Shown: in pieces, positions 24,406-33,144 of the stretch
How the letters are laid out: every line of letters begins with the position of its first letter
How positions within the stretch are numbered: position 1 is the stretch's first letter
From: Saccharomonospora iraqiensis subsp. iraqiensis
GTDB lineage: Bacteria > Actinomycetota > Actinomycetes > Mycobacteriales > Pseudonocardiaceae
Direction of reading: 5' to 3'
Assembly: GCF_000430445.1 (NCBI RefSeq)
Contig: NZ_KE387084.1
Span: forward strand, 70,405 to 106,335
Length of the DNA stretch: 35,931 nt
The notes under the pieces: model-generated
The model's input: only the letters and a program-made list of their open reading frames with translations
The model's database searches: none
What the model was told of the DNA's origin: nothing
Position numbers and translations under genes: made by a program

Positions 24406-26250
24406 TCAACGCGCCCGGCCGGGCGTGACGATGCCGTACTCGTGCAGCTTGCGGTAGATGGTGGCGCGGGACATGCCCAGTGACTTCGCGGCACGGGCCT
24501 TGTTGCCGTCGGCGTCGTGCAGGCTGCGCACGATCGCGTCCCGTTCGAGTGATTCCAGCTGGGTCAGCGCCCGCCGGGCCACCGCGTGGTACTCGGCGGG
24601 GAGGTCGCCGGGTTGGATCACCCCGGTGCGGCGGCGGTGCCGCACCACGTACTGCAGCACCCCGTAGAGCTGGGTGACGTTGCCGGGCCAGCTCGCCCGC
24701 ATGAGCAGCTTCATCGCCCCGGCCGAGCAGGTGAGCCCGCCGCCGTGGGAGAGCCGGTTCAGCAGGAACGGCACCAGCTCCCGCAGGTCCTCGACGTGGT
24801 AGCGCAGCGGCGGCACCTGCACGGTGGCGGGCAGCAGCCCCAGCACGTCGGACAGTCCGGGCCGGGACTCCGCGCCGGGGGACAGGGTGGCCGCCACCCA
24901 CGGGACCGTGCCCTCCTCCCGCGCGGACACCCCGCGCAGGACGGTGGCCAGTTCCCGGGCGGCGTCCGGGTCGAGTTCGTCGAGATGCCGGATCACCAGG
25001 GCGCTGGTCTCCCGGTCGGTGAGTTCGCGGCGCACGGCGTCGAGCCACCCGGCGTCGGTGGCGTCGGCGGCGTCGACGGTGCGCATCCGCCGGCCGGGGT
25101 TGCGGCGCTGGTGGACGCACTCGGCGAGCAGGCTCTTGCCGACGCCGGGTTCGCCGACCAGCGCCAGCCACTCGCCGTCGCGGTGGCTGGCGTCCACCTC
25201 GTTGCAGCACCGCAGCCACAGCGGGGCCGAGCCGACCGTGCCGGGCAGGAACATCGGCACCGGCGGGGTGGTGCGGGTGTCCGCGGTGTCGTCGTCGAGG
25301 AGTTCGATGTGCGCGACGCCGCCGACGTCGGACCCGCTCGCGGCCGCCGGGACGCAGCGGCAGTGCATGCGCACCCGGTTCCCGCTGGGCAGGTCCAGGG
25401 TCGTGCTCACCCGGTCGTCGGCGTGGAAGGCCTGGCGTGCCTGGGCGAGCAGCATCGCCTGGTCGGCGGGGTCGAGCAGTCTGCGGGCGTAGTGGTTCAT
25501 CATGACGACGTCGTCGCCCTGGGCGAGCACGATGCCGCCGGTGCGTCGGCAGGTGTGCAGGTAGGAGCGGAACAGTTCCAGTTCCCGCGCGCCGGTGGTG
25601 GTCAGCAGCGCCTGGCGGACCTGTTCGGCGGTGCTGCGGGCCAGCGCGATGAGCAGCCCACCGGCGTCCCGGGTCCAGCAGGTCAGGTCCACCGCGCCGA
25701 CGGTCTTGCCGGTGACGGGGTGCTGGATCGGCACGCCGACGCAGGCGAGGTTCTCCAGGTGTTCGGCGTAGTGTTCGTGCCCGAACACGTGCCGGATGCC
25801 GCCGTCCTCCAGCGCGGTGCCGATCCCGTTCGTGCCGACGAACTGTTCGCCGTAGCTGAACCCCGGCGCGAGGTGCACCTTCTCCAGGTGCCGGTGCAGA
25901 CCGGAGTCGCCGGTGTGCTGGCTGAGCACCACCCCGGCGGGGTCGGTGAGGATGAGGCTGATCGGCTGGCCGCTGAGCTGGTCGTCGAGCTGGCCGAGCA
26001 GGGGCTGCGCGGTGCGCACCCATTCGGCGTCGAGGTCGCGGTCGGAGAAGTGGGGCGCCTCGATGCGGTCGGCGGGGACGTGCGCCTCGCGGGAGCGCCA
26101 CCACGAGGTGAGGATCGTGTCCCGCACCCCGGTGGGGTCGGTGGCCCCGTCGGTCAGGAACCGCAGCCGCGCCCGCGCCAGGGACTCGGCGTCCCCTCCC
26201 GTGTCGTCGTATCCGGTCGTGGTGTCCGGGGCGGTGCGTGCGTCGTGCAT
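24406..26250 (-). CDS. GAF/AAA+/Fis activator of the monooxygenase operon (MimR/AcoR-like)
   Basis: 614 residues. The N-terminal part (about 85-215) is a GAF-type sensor (SYGEQFVGTNGIGTALEDGG, LENLACVGVPIQHPVTGKTVGAVDLTC). The central AAA+ domain has Walker A GEPGVGKS (366-373) and a Walker B-like ALVIRHLDELDPD. The C-terminus is a Fis HTH (ERDAIVRSLHDADGNKARAAKSLGMSRATIYRKLHEYG). The GAFTGA loop needed to touch sigma54 is absent and the AAA+ part is shortened, so it probably works with the ordinary sigma factor, as in actinobacterial relatives. It is divergent from the prm genes; the inverted repeats at 26357 and 26730 are likely targets. The inducer may be an alkane, ketone or alcohol. Confidence 0.9.
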   Translation of the reverse strand: MHDARTAPDTTTGYDDTGGDAESLARARLRFLTDGATDPTGVRDTILTSWWRSREAHVPADRIEAPHFSDRDLDAEWVRTAQPLLGQLDDQLSGQPISLILTDPAGVVLSQHTGDSGLHRHLEKVHLAPGFSYGEQFVGTNGIGTALEDGGIRHVFGHEHYAEHLENLACVGVPIQHPVTGKTVGAVDLTCWTRDAGGLLIALARSTAEQVRQALLTTTGARELELFRSYLHTCRRTGGIVLAQGDDVVMMNHYARRLLDPADQAMLLAQARQAFHADDRVSTTLDLPSGNRVRMHCRCVPAAASGSDVGGVAHIELLDDDTADTRTTPPVPMFLPGTVGSAPLWLRCCNEVDASHRDGEWLALVGEPGVGKSLLAECVHQRRNPGRRMRTVDAADATDAGWLDAVRRELTDRETSALVIRHLDELDPDAARELATVLRGVSAREEGTVPWVAATLSPGAESRPGLSDVLGLLPATVQVPPLRYHVEDLRELVPFLLNRLSHGGGLTCSAGAMKLLMRASWPGNVTQLYGVLQYVVRHRRRTGVIQPGDLPAEYHAVARRALTQLESLERDAIVRSLHDADGNKARAAKSLGMSRATIYRKLHEYGIVTPGRAR

Positions 26251-26356
26251 CGGCGACCTCCGATAACCGGAGCCGGGCGAGTGTGTGTCGACTGCCGTGG
26301 GGAGCCGTGTATCCGGCCCCCTGGCGGAGGGTAGAGGACGCCCGGCCCGCGCGGTG

Positions 26357-26369
26357 TCTCAAATTGAGA
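26357..26369. promoter_or_regulatory. Activator-site candidate 1 (TCTCA-N3-TGAGA)
   Basis: The dyad TCTCAAATTGAGA is located between the divergent activator and 79-aa genes, 77 bases before the latter's ATG. The same motif recurs at 26730-26744. Fis-type activators bind paired dyads of this kind upstream of their targets. Confidence 0.65.
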
Positions 26370-26446
26370 TCGCCGGGTTCCGGCCGCGGGCGTGTCATGG
26401 CGGCGGAACCGACATCCGGGCCGTCGAAGGCAGGGAGGTTGTGCCC

Positions 26447-26686
26447 ATGAGCACGGACGAACCGGCGGAGGAGACCTACAACCCGTGGACCGTGGTGAAC
26501 CTGGTGTTCCGACACCTCGCGGACGCGGGACTGCACCCGGTGCTCGGCGGGGCCGGCGACCCGGGCGCGCACGCCGCCGAGTTGTTGCGGACGTTGGGCG
26601 TCACCCCCGCGGCGCACGACTCCCGGTTGCGCGAGGCCGTGCGGGACGAACTCGCGGAACTGCGCGCGCTGCACGAGAGGTCGTGA
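26447..26686 (+). CDS. Small 79-aa protein at the head of the prm cluster
   Basis: 79 residues, ATG 26447, with AGGGAGG placed about 9 bases upstream. It reads MSTDEPAEETYNPWTVVNLV, then FRHLADAGLHPVLGGAGDPG, then a helical AAELLRTLGVTPAA and an acidic-basic helix RLREAVRDELAELRALHERS. It is soluble, with no Cys, signal or membrane segment. The NPWTVVNLVF and GDPG segments look conserved-protein-like rather than random, but I cannot name the family. It is flanked on both sides by the activator motif, so it is probably induced with the monooxygenase. Possible roles are a small regulator or accessory factor; this is inference from position only. Confidence 0.7.
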   Translation: MSTDEPAEETYNPWTVVNLVFRHLADAGLHPVLGGAGDPGAHAAELLRTLGVTPAAHDSRLREAVRDELAELRALHERS

Positions 26687-26729
26687 CCGGCCGTTGCGCG
26701 GAAAGCAGCGCCGGACGGGAAAACGGGTT

Positions 26730-26744
26730 GTCTCATATTGAGAC
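26730..26744. promoter_or_regulatory. Activator-site candidate 2 (GTCTCA-N3-TGAGAC)
   Basis: The 15-base dyad GTCTCATATTGAGAC lies 155 bases before the prmA start. It has 6-bp arms and is better matched than copy 1. The intervening sequence should hold the prmA promoter; a TTGTATTGG stretch (26766-26774) is the only AT-rich patch. Confidence 0.7.
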
Positions 26745-26898
26745 CTCACCGGGCGCGGCGGCGGGGTTGTATTGGTCGGCACAGCAGACCGCACCGGTTC
26801 GCTTCCGCATTCTCGCCGCGACCGGGTCGAACACCGGGCGGAGCTGTACGCGGACGAGGACACCGTCGTGGGAGCCCAGTGACGGGTAAGGAGCGATC

Positions 26899-28548
26899 AT
26901 GAGCCGCCAGAGTGTGGCGAAAGCCCACAGCAAGATCCAGGAATTGTCCTGGGAGCCGGCGTACCACGAGCCGGTCTCGCACTACGGAACCGACTACACC
27001 TTCACCAAGGCCGCGAAGAAGGACCCGCTCAAGCAGGTGCTGCGGTCCTACTTCCCGATGGAGGAGGAGAAGGACCACCGGGTCTACGGGGCCGCGGACG
27101 GCGCGATCCGGGGCAACATGTTCCGGCAGGTGCAGCAGCGCTGGATGGAATGGCAGAAACTGTTCCTGTCGATCATCCCGCTGCCGGAGATCTCCGCCGC
27201 GCGGGCGATGCCGCTGCTGTTCCGGACCGTGCCGAACCCGGAACTGCACAACGGGCAGGCGATCCAGATGATCGACGAGGTGCGCCACTCGACGATCCAG
27301 CAGAACCTCAAGCGCCTGTACATGAACAACTACATCGACCCGGCCGGGTTCAACTCCAGCCTGCGCAATTTCCAGAACGACTACGCGGGCACCATCGGCA
27401 GGCAGTTCGCCGAGGGCTTCATCACCGGTGACGCGATCACCGCGGCCAGCGTGTACCTGACGATCGTCGCCGAGACGGCGTTCACGAACACGTTGTTCGT
27501 CGCCATGCCGGGGGAGGCCGCCGCGAACGGCGACTACCTGCTGCCCACCGTGTTCCACTCGGTGCAGTCGGACGAGTCCCGGCACATCAGCAACGGCTAC
27601 GCCACCCTGCTGATGGCGCTGTCCGACGAGAGCAACCACCAGCTGCTCGAACGGGACCTGCGCTACGCCTGGTGGAACAACCACTGCGTGGTCGACGCGG
27701 CGATCGGCACGTTCATCGAGTACGGCACCAAGGACCGCCGCAAGGACCGGGAGAGCTACGCCGAGATGTGGCGGCGGTGGATCTACGACGACTACTACCG
27801 CAGCTACCTGGTGCCGCTGGAGAAGTACGGCCTGGTCATCCCGCACGACCTGGTCGAGGAGTCGTGGAACCGCATCTGGAACAAGGGCTACGTGCACGAG
27901 GTGGCCCAGTTCTTCGCCACCGGGTGGATCGCCAACTACTGGCGCATCGACCCGATGACCGACGAGGACTTCGAGTGGTTCGAGCACAAGTACCCCGGCT
28001 GGTACGACAAGTACGGGGCCTGGTGGGAGAACTACAACCGGCTGTCGGTGCCGAACGGGCACAAGCCGATCGCGTTCGAGGACGTCGACTACGTCTACCC
28101 GCACCGCTGCTGGACCTGCATGGTGCCGTGCCTGATCCGGCAGGACATGGTCATGGACAAGGTGGACGGGCAGTGGCGCACCTACTGTTCCGAGGGCTGC
28201 CACTGGACCGACGCGGTCGCCTTCCGGGACACCTACCAGGGCCGGCCCACGCCCAACATGGGCAAACTCATCGGCTCGCGCGAGTGGGAGACGCTGTACC
28301 ACAACTGGAACTTCGCCGACATCGTCAAGGACATGGGCTACGTCCGTGACGACGGCAAGACCCTCGTGGCGCAGCCGCACCTGGACCTCGACCCGAAGAA
28401 GATGTGGACGCTGGACCACCTGCGGCGCTGCCCGCCGTTCCCCAGCCCGAACGTGTCGCTGAACGAGATGAGCGACGCCGAGCGGCAGGCCTTCCACGCC
28501 GACTACGTCCGGCAGGGCCCGGCCGGACGGCCCGCGCCCACGACCTGA
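26899..28548 (+). CDS. prmA: Propane/acetone-type diiron monooxygenase, hydroxylase large subunit
   Basis: 549 residues, matching PrmA/MimA throughout, for example [20 protein letters not shown] and [20 protein letters not shown]. The diiron ligands are in place: E97 (LPEISAA), E127 and H130 (IDEVRHS), E192 (VAETAFT), E226 and H229 (SDESRHI). It hydroxylates propane (subterminally), acetone, phenols or related compounds using O2, with the small subunit PrmC, the regulator PrmD and reductase PrmB. The start is ATG 26899 with GTAAGGAG before it. Substrate range cannot be read off, since MimA and PrmA are close relatives. Confidence 0.97.
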   Translation: MSRQSVAKAHSKIQELSWEPAYHEPVSHYGTDYTFTKAAKKDPLKQVLRSYFPMEEEKDHRVYGAADGAIRGNMFRQVQQRWMEWQKLFLSIIPLPEISAARAMPLLFRTVPNPELHNGQAIQMIDEVRHSTIQQNLKRLYMNNYIDPAGFNSSLRNFQNDYAGTIGRQFAEGFITGDAITAASVYLTIVAETAFTNTLFVAMPGEAAANGDYLLPTVFHSVQSDESRHISNGYATLLMALSDESNHQLLERDLRYAWWNNHCVVDAAIGTFIEYGTKDRRKDRESYAEMWRRWIYDDYYRSYLVPLEKYGLVIPHDLVEESWNRIWNKGYVHEVAQFFATGWIANYWRIDPMTDEDFEWFEHKYPGWYDKYGAWWENYNRLSVPNGHKPIAFEDVDYVYPHRCWTCMVPCLIRQDMVMDKVDGQWRTYCSEGCHWTDAVAFRDTYQGRPTPNMGKLIGSREWETLYHNWNFADIVKDMGYVRDDGKTLVAQPHLDLDPKKMWTLDHLRRCPPFPSPNVSLNEMSDAERQAFHADYVRQGPAGRPAPTT

Positions 28549-28577
28549 CCCGGCGTCCGCGAGGCGCGTGACCGCAC

Positions 28578-28625
28578 GTGCGGAGGGCACCCCGGGACGC
28601 GGGTGTGCCCGGGTGTCCTCCGCAC
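28578..28625 (+). terminator. Intercistronic hairpin between prmA and prmB
   Basis: A long GC-rich stem: 28578-28596 pairs with 28608-28625, 18 bp with one G-T wobble and one bulged C, and an 11-base loop. There is no T-run. It lies 30 bases after prmA and 40 before prmB, so it may stabilise the prmA message or partly attenuate what follows. Confidence 0.65.
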
Positions 28626-28664
28626 GCCGGCACCGCCTGGCGACACCGACGAGGTGGAGAGATC

Positions 28665-29711
28665 ATGGCAGGTAAGCACCGGGTCCGGTTCGAACCGGTC
28701 GGCGTCGAGATCGCCGTCGACGAGGACCGGACGATCCTGCGGGCGGCGGCCGAGCAGGGCGTGATGCTCATGCACGGCTGCAAGGAGGGGCAGTGCGGCT
28801 CGTGCAAGTCGTTCCTGCTGGAGGGCGACGACGTCGAGCACGACCGCTACTCGACGTTCGCGCTGCCGGACTACGAGGCCGAGGAAGGGTTCACGCTGCT
28901 GTGCCGCGCGCACGCCTACGAGGACCTGACCGTCGAGCTGCTGAACTACGACGAGGAGATGATCCGGTCGGGTCTGCCGATCCGGCAGGTGGCGGTGGAG
29001 GTGGTGGCGAACGAGCCGGTCACCCACGACCTCCGTCGCCTGGCGGTGCGGCTGGTGCAGCCGGAGACGTTCGAGTTCTTCCCGGGCCAGTACGTCGACA
29101 TCGCGGTGCCGGGCACGGACGAGGCCCGGTCGTTCTCGATGGCCAACGTCTCGGCCGCCTCCGGTGAGCTGGAGTTCGTCATCAAGGTCTTTCCGGACGG
29201 GCTGTTCTCCACGTTCCTGGCGGACAAGCTCGACGTCGGCGACCGGTTGCAGGTCACCGGCCCGTTCGGGGTGTTCACCCTGCGCGAGGCGCCGGAGAAG
29301 GAGCTCGTGTTCGTCGGCGGCGGCGCGGGGATGGCCCCGATCCTGTCGCTGCTGCGGCAGATGGCCGAACTCGGCCTGGACCGGCCCACCCGGTTCTACT
29401 ACGGCGCCCGGTCCCGGCGGGACCTGTGCTTCGAGGCCGAGCTGCGCGGGTTGGAGCGCACGCTGCCGGACTTCCGGTACGTGCCCGCGCTGTCCGAGCC
29501 CGCCGCCGACGACGGCTGGGACGGCGAGACCGGGTTGATCACCGACGTCGTGCGGCGGTGCGAGGGCGACCTCACCGGCGCCGACGCCTACGTGTGCGGC
29601 CCGCCGCCGATGGTCGAGGCCGCCGTCGAGCTGCTGCCCGCGCTCGGGGTCGACGACGGGCGCGTGTTCTACGACAAGTTCACCACCACCGGCGACGGCG
29701 AGGCCGACTGA
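28665..29711 (+). CDS. prmB: Monooxygenase reductase (2Fe-2S ferredoxin, FAD, NADH)
   Basis: 348 residues. Plant-type ferredoxin domain with C39, C44, C47 (GCKEGQCGSC) and C80. Then the FAD domain with RSFSMAN (about 153-159) and the NAD(H) domain with GGGAGMAPILSLLR (about 218-231) and CGPPPM near the end. It passes electrons from NADH through FAD and the iron-sulfur centre to the PrmA diiron site. ATG 28665 is preceded by GGTGGAGA. It lies between the two hydroxylase subunit genes, the usual prm/mim order. Confidence 0.95.
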   Translation: MAGKHRVRFEPVGVEIAVDEDRTILRAAAEQGVMLMHGCKEGQCGSCKSFLLEGDDVEHDRYSTFALPDYEAEEGFTLLCRAHAYEDLTVELLNYDEEMIRSGLPIRQVAVEVVANEPVTHDLRRLAVRLVQPETFEFFPGQYVDIAVPGTDEARSFSMANVSAASGELEFVIKVFPDGLFSTFLADKLDVGDRLQVTGPFGVFTLREAPEKELVFVGGGAGMAPILSLLRQMAELGLDRPTRFYYGARSRRDLCFEAELRGLERTLPDFRYVPALSEPAADDGWDGETGLITDVVRRCEGDLTGADAYVCGPPPMVEAAVELLPALGVDDGRVFYDKFTTTGDGEAD

Positions 29712-29776
29712 CCGTCGACCGGGCGGGCGCCGGGCGAGCACCGGCGACGACCGCGGGAAGTGAGGACGAGAAACCG

Positions 29777-30955
29777 ATGACCACCACACCAGAGACCCCC
29801 GAACGCAGCGTGCCGAAGCCGGTGTTCACCGACGCCGAGGCCGGCGCGCGGGAATTCCCGGACTCCGGGCACCGACGCTTCAACTACTTCGTCCCGGCGA
29901 AACGCAAGCAGAGCCACTACGAGGACGTCACCGTCGAGGTGCAGCCCGACCCGCGGCACTACCTGTCGCAGGGCTGGCTGTACGGCTTCGCCGACGGCCG
30001 CGGCGGCTACCCGCTGGACTGGACGGTGCTCAAGGCCTGGGGCTCCGACCGGCCGGAGCCCCAGCGGTTCCCCGGCTCCGGCGGGCAGGGATACGACTGG
30101 CCCGCCCACGGGTGGCACGAGTTCCGCGACCCGAACGAGGAGTGGGAACAGAGCATCTACCGCAACAACTCGAACGTCGTCCGCCAGCTCACCCAGAACA
30201 TCGAGGCGGCGCGCGGGTCGAAGGCGTTCGAGCAGTGGAACCCGAACTGGGTGCAGTTCGTGGCCTGCCACGTGGGCGCGTGGATGCACGTCAACCACGG
30301 CCTGGGGCTGTACCTGTTCGCCAACGCCAACCGCCGGGCGCCCACCAACATGCACAACACCGCCATCTCGGTGAACAGCATGCACCGGATCCGCTCGGCG
30401 CAGGACCTCGCGCTGTACAACCTGACCCTGTCCGAGGAGATCGACGGCTTCGACGGCGAGGCGCACCGTCGGACGTGGGAGAGTGACCCGGCCTGGCAGC
30501 AGGTGCGCGAGACCGCCGAGCGGATGACCGCGATCTGGGACTGGGCCGAGGCGGTGTTCGTGGCCAACGTGGTGTTCGAGCCGCTGGTCGGGGAGCTGTT
30601 CCGGAGCAACCTGGTGCAGCAGGCCGCCCCCGGCAACGGCGACTTCGTCACCCCGACGCTGATCGGGGCGGAGGAGTACGACTACGCCGAGCGCGACCTG
30701 CGCTACACCCGCGCGCTGTTCGAGCCGCTGGTGCGTGACCCGGAGTTCGCCGGGCACAACACCGACACGATGCGGGCGTGGCTGGCCACCTGGGTGCCTC
30801 GCTGCCTCACCGCGGCCCGCACGCTGCAGCCGCTGTGGTCCCTGCCGGACGCGAAGCCCGTCCGCTTCGAGGACGGCCTGGACCGGGCGAAGAGCCGTTT
30901 CCGCGGAGTCCTGGCCGACCTGGGCCTGGAGGTACCGAAGGAGTTGAACCAGTGA
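29777..30955 (+). CDS. prmC: Propane/acetone-type monooxygenase, hydroxylase small subunit
   Basis: 392 residues resembling PrmC/MimC. Typical segments are DSGHRRFNYFVPAKRKQSHY, EDVTVEVQPDPRHYLSQGW and NSMHRIRSAQDLALYNLTLS. It has the ferritin-like fold but lacks the paired EXXH iron ligands, as expected for the beta subunit. It stabilises the hydroxylase dimer. ATG 29777 follows a GTGAGGACGAG region. Its stop overlaps the prmD start as GTGA. Confidence 0.95.
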   Translation: MTTTPETPERSVPKPVFTDAEAGAREFPDSGHRRFNYFVPAKRKQSHYEDVTVEVQPDPRHYLSQGWLYGFADGRGGYPLDWTVLKAWGSDRPEPQRFPGSGGQGYDWPAHGWHEFRDPNEEWEQSIYRNNSNVVRQLTQNIEAARGSKAFEQWNPNWVQFVACHVGAWMHVNHGLGLYLFANANRRAPTNMHNTAISVNSMHRIRSAQDLALYNLTLSEEIDGFDGEAHRRTWESDPAWQQVRETAERMTAIWDWAEAVFVANVVFEPLVGELFRSNLVQQAAPGNGDFVTPTLIGAEEYDYAERDLRYTRALFEPLVRDPEFAGHNTDTMRAWLATWVPRCLTAARTLQPLWSLPDAKPVRFEDGLDRAKSRFRGVLADLGLEVPKELNQ

Positions 30956-31317
30956 CCAGCACCGCGACGAGCCGTTTCCAGACCGACAACACCGCGTCCA
31001 ACATGTGCGGCTTCACCCTGATGAACAACCAGGTGGGTGAGGTCATCGCGGAGGTGATGCGCGAGCAGGACAACGTGACCGTGACCCCGTTGCCGTCGAT
31101 GATCCGGGTCGACGCCCACCGCCGGATGGACGTCGTCTACGCCGACATCGACGAGGCCGCCGGCGAGGAGGACGGCTGGTTCGACCAGGCCGAGTTCGAG
31201 GAGAGCATGTCCACCCACTACGGGCGCATGATCCACCTGGACGACCGCACGATCTTGTTCGCCAACCCCGAGGACGCCGCCGAGTACCTGGACTTCGACC
31301 TGACCCCGGTCCGGTAG
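30952..31317 (+). CDS. prmD: Monooxygenase coupling (effector) protein
   Basis: 121 residues, MmoB/DmpM family. The family core is ASNMCGFTLMNNQVGEVIAE (14-33), then MREQDNVTVTPLPSMIRVDA. The C-terminus (DRTILFANPEDAAEYLDFDL) is PrmD-like. It binds the hydroxylase to tune its redox state and substrate access, without a cofactor. GTG start translationally coupled to prmC. Confidence 0.95.
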   Translation: MTSTATSRFQTDNTASNMCGFTLMNNQVGEVIAEVMREQDNVTVTPLPSMIRVDAHRRMDVVYADIDEAAGEEDGWFDQAEFEESMSTHYGRMIHLDDRTILFANPEDAAEYLDFDLTPVR

Positions 31318-31342
31318 CCGGGCGTCCACCCCTGGGGGAGAG

Positions 31343-31397
31343 GTCCGCCGGGCCGCGCGCCGCGGGGCCCGACCGCACGGGCCGCGGCCCGGCGGAC
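31343..31397 (+). terminator. Intercistronic hairpin after prmD
   Basis: A perfect 15-bp inverted repeat, GTCCGCCGGGCCGCG (31343-31357) against CGCGGCCCGGCGGAC (31383-31397), loop 25 bases, without a T-run, in the 118-base gap before the amidohydrolase. It may partly end transcription or protect the upstream message. Confidence 0.65.
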
Positions 31398-31435
31398 CGT
31401 CCACAACCGCGACACCAGCAAGGGAGCCGGTGACC

Positions 31436-32437
31436 ATGTACCGCAAGGACGGAGAAAGCTACTTCATCGTCGACAGCCACGTGCACTTCTGGGACGGCAG
31501 CCCGGCCAACCAGGCCAACCGGTACGGCAAGGGCTTCATCGAGTGCTTCTACGACTACCACCGCAACCTCAGCCCCGAGGAGTGGGTGTGGTCGCTGGAG
31601 AAGTTCGGCAAGTACTCCGAACAGGACCTGATCTCGGACCTGTTCGAGACCGGGTACGTGGACAAGGCCATCTTCCAGCCCACCTACCTCAGCGACTTCT
31701 ACGTCAACGGGTTCAACACCACCGAACAGGACGGCGCGGTCGCCGAACGGCACCCGGACAAGTTCCTCGTCAACGGCGCCTGGGACCCCCGCGACGGCGA
31801 GGCCGGCCTGGCCACGCTGGAGGAGCTCGCCCGGCGGTGGAACCTACGCGGTGTGAAGCTCTACACCGCCGAGTGGCGCGGCGACTCGAAGGGCTGGAAG
31901 CTCACCGACGACTGGTCCTACCGGTACCTGGAGAAGTGCCGCGAGCTGGGCATCCGCAACATCCACATCCACAAGGGCCCGACGATCTACCCGCTGAACC
32001 GGGACGCGTTCGACGTGGCCGACGTGGACGACGTGGCCACCGCGTTCCCGGACCTGAACTTCATCATCGAGCACGTCGGCCTGCCCCGGCTGGAGGACTT
32101 CTGCTGGATCGCCACCCAGGAGCCCAACGTCTACGGCGGGCTCGCGGTGGCGATGCCGTTCATCCACTCCCGGCCGCGGTACTTCGCCCAGATCATCGGC
32201 GAGCTGCTGTACTGGCTGGACGAGGACCGGATCACCTTCGCCAGCGACTACGCCATCTGGCACCCGAAGTGGCTGGTGGAGAAGTTCGTCGACTTCCAGA
32301 TCCCGGAGGACCTGCAGTCCGAGTACGGCGCGCTCACCCCGGACGTCAAACGCAAGATCCTCGGCCTGAACGCGGCGGCGCTGTACGACATCCCGGTGCC
32401 CGCCGAGGCCCGCGCGGGCCAGGCGGTGGCGGTATGA
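31436..32437 (+). CDS. Amidohydrolase-family (metal-dependent) protein of the prm cluster
   Basis: 333 residues, Amidohydro_2 (ACMSD-like) barrel. Metal-site patterns are IVDSHVHFWDG (HxH, residues 12-22), IHIHKGP (His), IIEHVGLPR (His) and TFASDYAIWHP (Asp). It is a constant companion of prm/mim operons in actinobacteria; its reaction is not established to my knowledge, and roles from a downstream hydrolytic or decarboxylating step to enzyme maturation have been considered. ATG 31436 lies 9 bases after GGGAG; an in-frame GTG at 31430 is too close. Its stop overlaps the next start (ATGA). Confidence 0.9.
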   Translation: MYRKDGESYFIVDSHVHFWDGSPANQANRYGKGFIECFYDYHRNLSPEEWVWSLEKFGKYSEQDLISDLFETGYVDKAIFQPTYLSDFYVNGFNTTEQDGAVAERHPDKFLVNGAWDPRDGEAGLATLEELARRWNLRGVKLYTAEWRGDSKGWKLTDDWSYRYLEKCRELGIRNIHIHKGPTIYPLNRDAFDVADVDDVATAFPDLNFIIEHVGLPRLEDFCWIATQEPNVYGGLAVAMPFIHSRPRYFAQIIGELLYWLDEDRITFASDYAIWHPKWLVEKFVDFQIPEDLQSEYGALTPDVKRKILGLNAAALYDIPVPAEARAGQAVAV

Positions 32438-33144
32438 CGGCCGCGGCGGAGAAGGCGACCGCGACCGGACGCGCCTGGGAGGCGTTGTCCACGGTGCGGG
32501 ACCCGGAGCTGGACGAGCCGATCACCGAGTTGGGCTTCGTGGCCGACACCGCGGTGACCGGGACGGGGATCCGGGTGCGGCTGCGGCTGCCGACCTACTT
32601 CTGCGCCCCGAACTTCGCCTACCTGATGGTGGCCGACGCCCGGGACGCGCTGCGCGCGCTCGGCGAGTTCGACACGGTGGACGTGCGGCTGGTGGACCAC
32701 TTCGCCGCCGGGGAGATCAACGCGGGGGTGGCGGCCGACTCCGGCTTCACCGGCACGTTCGCCGGGGAGGCCGAGGAGGAGCTGGACGAGCTGCGCCGCA
32801 CGTTCCGCCGCAAGGCGCACCTGGCGTGCCTGGAACGCGCCTGCCGCGGACTGGTGGCGCGGGGCTGGCGGGTGGACGCCCTGGCCGGGATGACCCTGGG
32901 CGAGCTGCCCGACTCCCCCGAGCGGGACAGGCTGCTGCGCCGGCGCGCGGAGGCCGGGCTGCCGACCGGTCCGGAGCAGCCGCTGTTCGTGACCGACGAC
33001 GGCACTCCCGTGCCCGCCGACGAGGTGGGCTCGCGGCTGGAGTTCGCCCGCGCCGTGCGGGTGAGCGTCGACGGCAACGCCGGTTGGTGCCGTGGACTGC
33101 TGGCAACACGGTACCCACGAGCCGAACGGGAGGACGTGTCATGA
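32434..33144 (+). CDS. MIP18/DUF59 (SufT-like) protein with C-terminal extension
   Basis: 236 residues. Residues about 12-95 are a MIP18-family domain (LSTVRDPELDEPITELGFVA, LRLPTYFCAPNFAYLMVADA), related to iron-sulfur assembly proteins. The remaining 140 residues (EELDELRRTFRRKAHLACLE, then RACRGLVARGWRVDALAGMT) form a helical extension I do not recognise. Inferred role: help in metal-cluster loading of PrmB or the diiron centre. It is coupled at both ends by 4-base ATGA overlaps (amidohydrolase before, dehydrogenase after), so the three products are probably made in fixed ratio. Confidence 0.85.
   Translation: MTAAAEKATATGRAWEALSTVRDPELDEPITELGFVADTAVTGTGIRVRLRLPTYFCAPNFAYLMVADARDALRALGEFDTVDVRLVDHFAAGEINAGVAADSGFTGTFAGEAEEELDELRRTFRRKAHLACLERACRGLVARGWRVDALAGMTLGELPDSPERDRLLRRRAEAGLPTGPEQPLFVTDDGTPVPADEVGSRLEFARAVRVSVDGNAGWCRGLLATRYPRAEREDVS

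Noticed and set aside
26766..26795. sigma54-like -24/-12 promoter (GGCAC...CGCA) before prmA
   Set aside because: The spacing between GG and GC is one base too long, the activator lacks GAFTGA, and actinobacteria rarely have sigma54.
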